Positions 63,501 to 64,000 of a DNA stretch of 64,000 nt are shown one piece after another. Position 1 is the first letter of the stretch. Each line of letters opens with the position of its first letter. The notes under the pieces were generated by a model that searched no databases, was not told the origin of the DNA, and saw only the letters and a list, made by a program, of their open reading frames with translations. The translations under genes were made by a program, and so were the position numbers. Source of the DNA: Melanocharis versteri (taxonomy: Eukaryota; Chordata; Aves; Passeriformes; Melanocharitidae); the NCBI GenBank assembly GCA_013397845.1, contig VZTG01001883.1, positions 1,554,304 through 1,618,303 of the forward strand. Direction: 5' to 3'.

Positions 63501-64000
63501 AGAAAGCTGTTTTGAAATTTTTTTAATGCTTTGAATGGCAAAAAGGGATGGAGAATTGAGAGATAAGATCAAATGCTCCCTGGACTTAACCTATAAAAAC
63601 TAACAGGAACTATTGATGAATGTGTGTGTGTGGTACTGAAAACATGATCCAAGTGAGCAGTGCCAGCGTGACAGACAGACTAATGATTAAATGAAAAAGA
63701 GCCTTTCTTCTACTCCTTTTTCAAAGTGGACCTGCCAGGTCTCACAGTATTCACCTGCAGCTGCGGTCTCCTGTGGAATCCCAGATCAGGGTTGGAGAGG
63801 AGTAGCTCCTGGGCATGCTTTGTACCCTGATAGGCTGTTCACTCTTATCAGATAGCTTGGTTTCTTCTTGTGTGTCCCCTCTTCATTATGTCCCCTATTG
63901 TGATCCAGAGAGCCTGGGTAACATGAAACAGACATTGATTTTGCAGGATTCAGTCGTGTTACAGATGGGTAGAGACACACCATCCAGTTTTGAAAGCATT
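60579..64000. other. Non-coding unique sequence, no gene seen
   Basis: No exon, RNA gene or mobile element recognised. The stretch at about 60620-60860, next to LTR 2, is rich in homeodomain/POU-like words (gagctcattaagag, cccattattgc) and might be conserved non-coding DNA. The open frame at 62092-62433 (113 codons -) has no domain features. A short GT run lies at 63620-63632. Confidence 0.65.

Noticed and set aside
1..64000. tRNA, snRNA, rRNA genes and CRISPR arrays
   Set aside because: No B-box-like GGTTCRANYCC with matching clover-leaf arms, no U6 or other snRNA start, and no regularly spaced direct repeats were seen. The organism is a vertebrate, so CRISPR is not expected.

Overview
The window looks like a gene-free stretch of a bird genome, either intergenic or deep inside a long intron. 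The main clue is a set of CR1 LINE 3' ends. They carry the CR1 family's ending (the ATTCTRTG octamer and 'ggtcccttccaac'-type 3' UTR), on both strands and in various states of decay. Repeats are sparse, composition is AT-rich, CpG is depleted, and there are no Alu, L1, tRNA-SINE or bacterial features. Turtles and crocodilians also carry CR1, so 'bird' is an inference from CR1 together with low repeat density and short LTRs. I cannot name the species.

No protein-coding gene, rRNA, tRNA, snRNA or CRISPR array could be supported. The open reading frames are short (150 codons or fewer), not clustered, often cross repeats, and resemble no family I recognise. The only recognisable protein relics are two dead pieces of CR1 reverse transcriptase, at about 50530-50690 and 24592-24960. 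One possible 100-bp exon (7583-7682) has good-looking splice sites but no assignable gene.

Layout. 1-12.7 kb: unique AT-rich sequence, with the weak exon candidate at 7.6 kb. 12.76-12.85 kb: a CR1 tail. 12.8-24.6 kb: unique sequence, a possible conserved regulatory block near 20.6 kb, and a second CR1 tail at 22.5 kb. 24.59-25.40 kb: the largest CR1 copy (+ strand), about 0.8 kb of ORF2 C-terminus plus 3' UTR. 25.4-50.5 kb: unique sequence with simple repeats and CR1 tails on the minus strand at 31.2, 40.2 (with an inverted 5' piece) and 43.3 kb. 50.53-50.69 kb: an internal CR1 RT fragment. 54.3-54.8 kb: a GC-richer island. 55.18-55.24 kb: a duplicated homeodomain-site-like block. 58.97-60.58 kb: the most active part, with two different solo LTRs on the minus strand. 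Both have TG...CA ends and perfect 6-bp target-site duplications, and an old CR1 tail lies between them. 60.6-64 kb: unique sequence.

I found no convincing new biological system. The best-supported observation is the pair of intact solo LTRs, 309 and 671 bp long, inserted about 0.6 kb apart. Everything else is repeat archaeology or a candidate non-coding regulatory element that needs comparative alignment.
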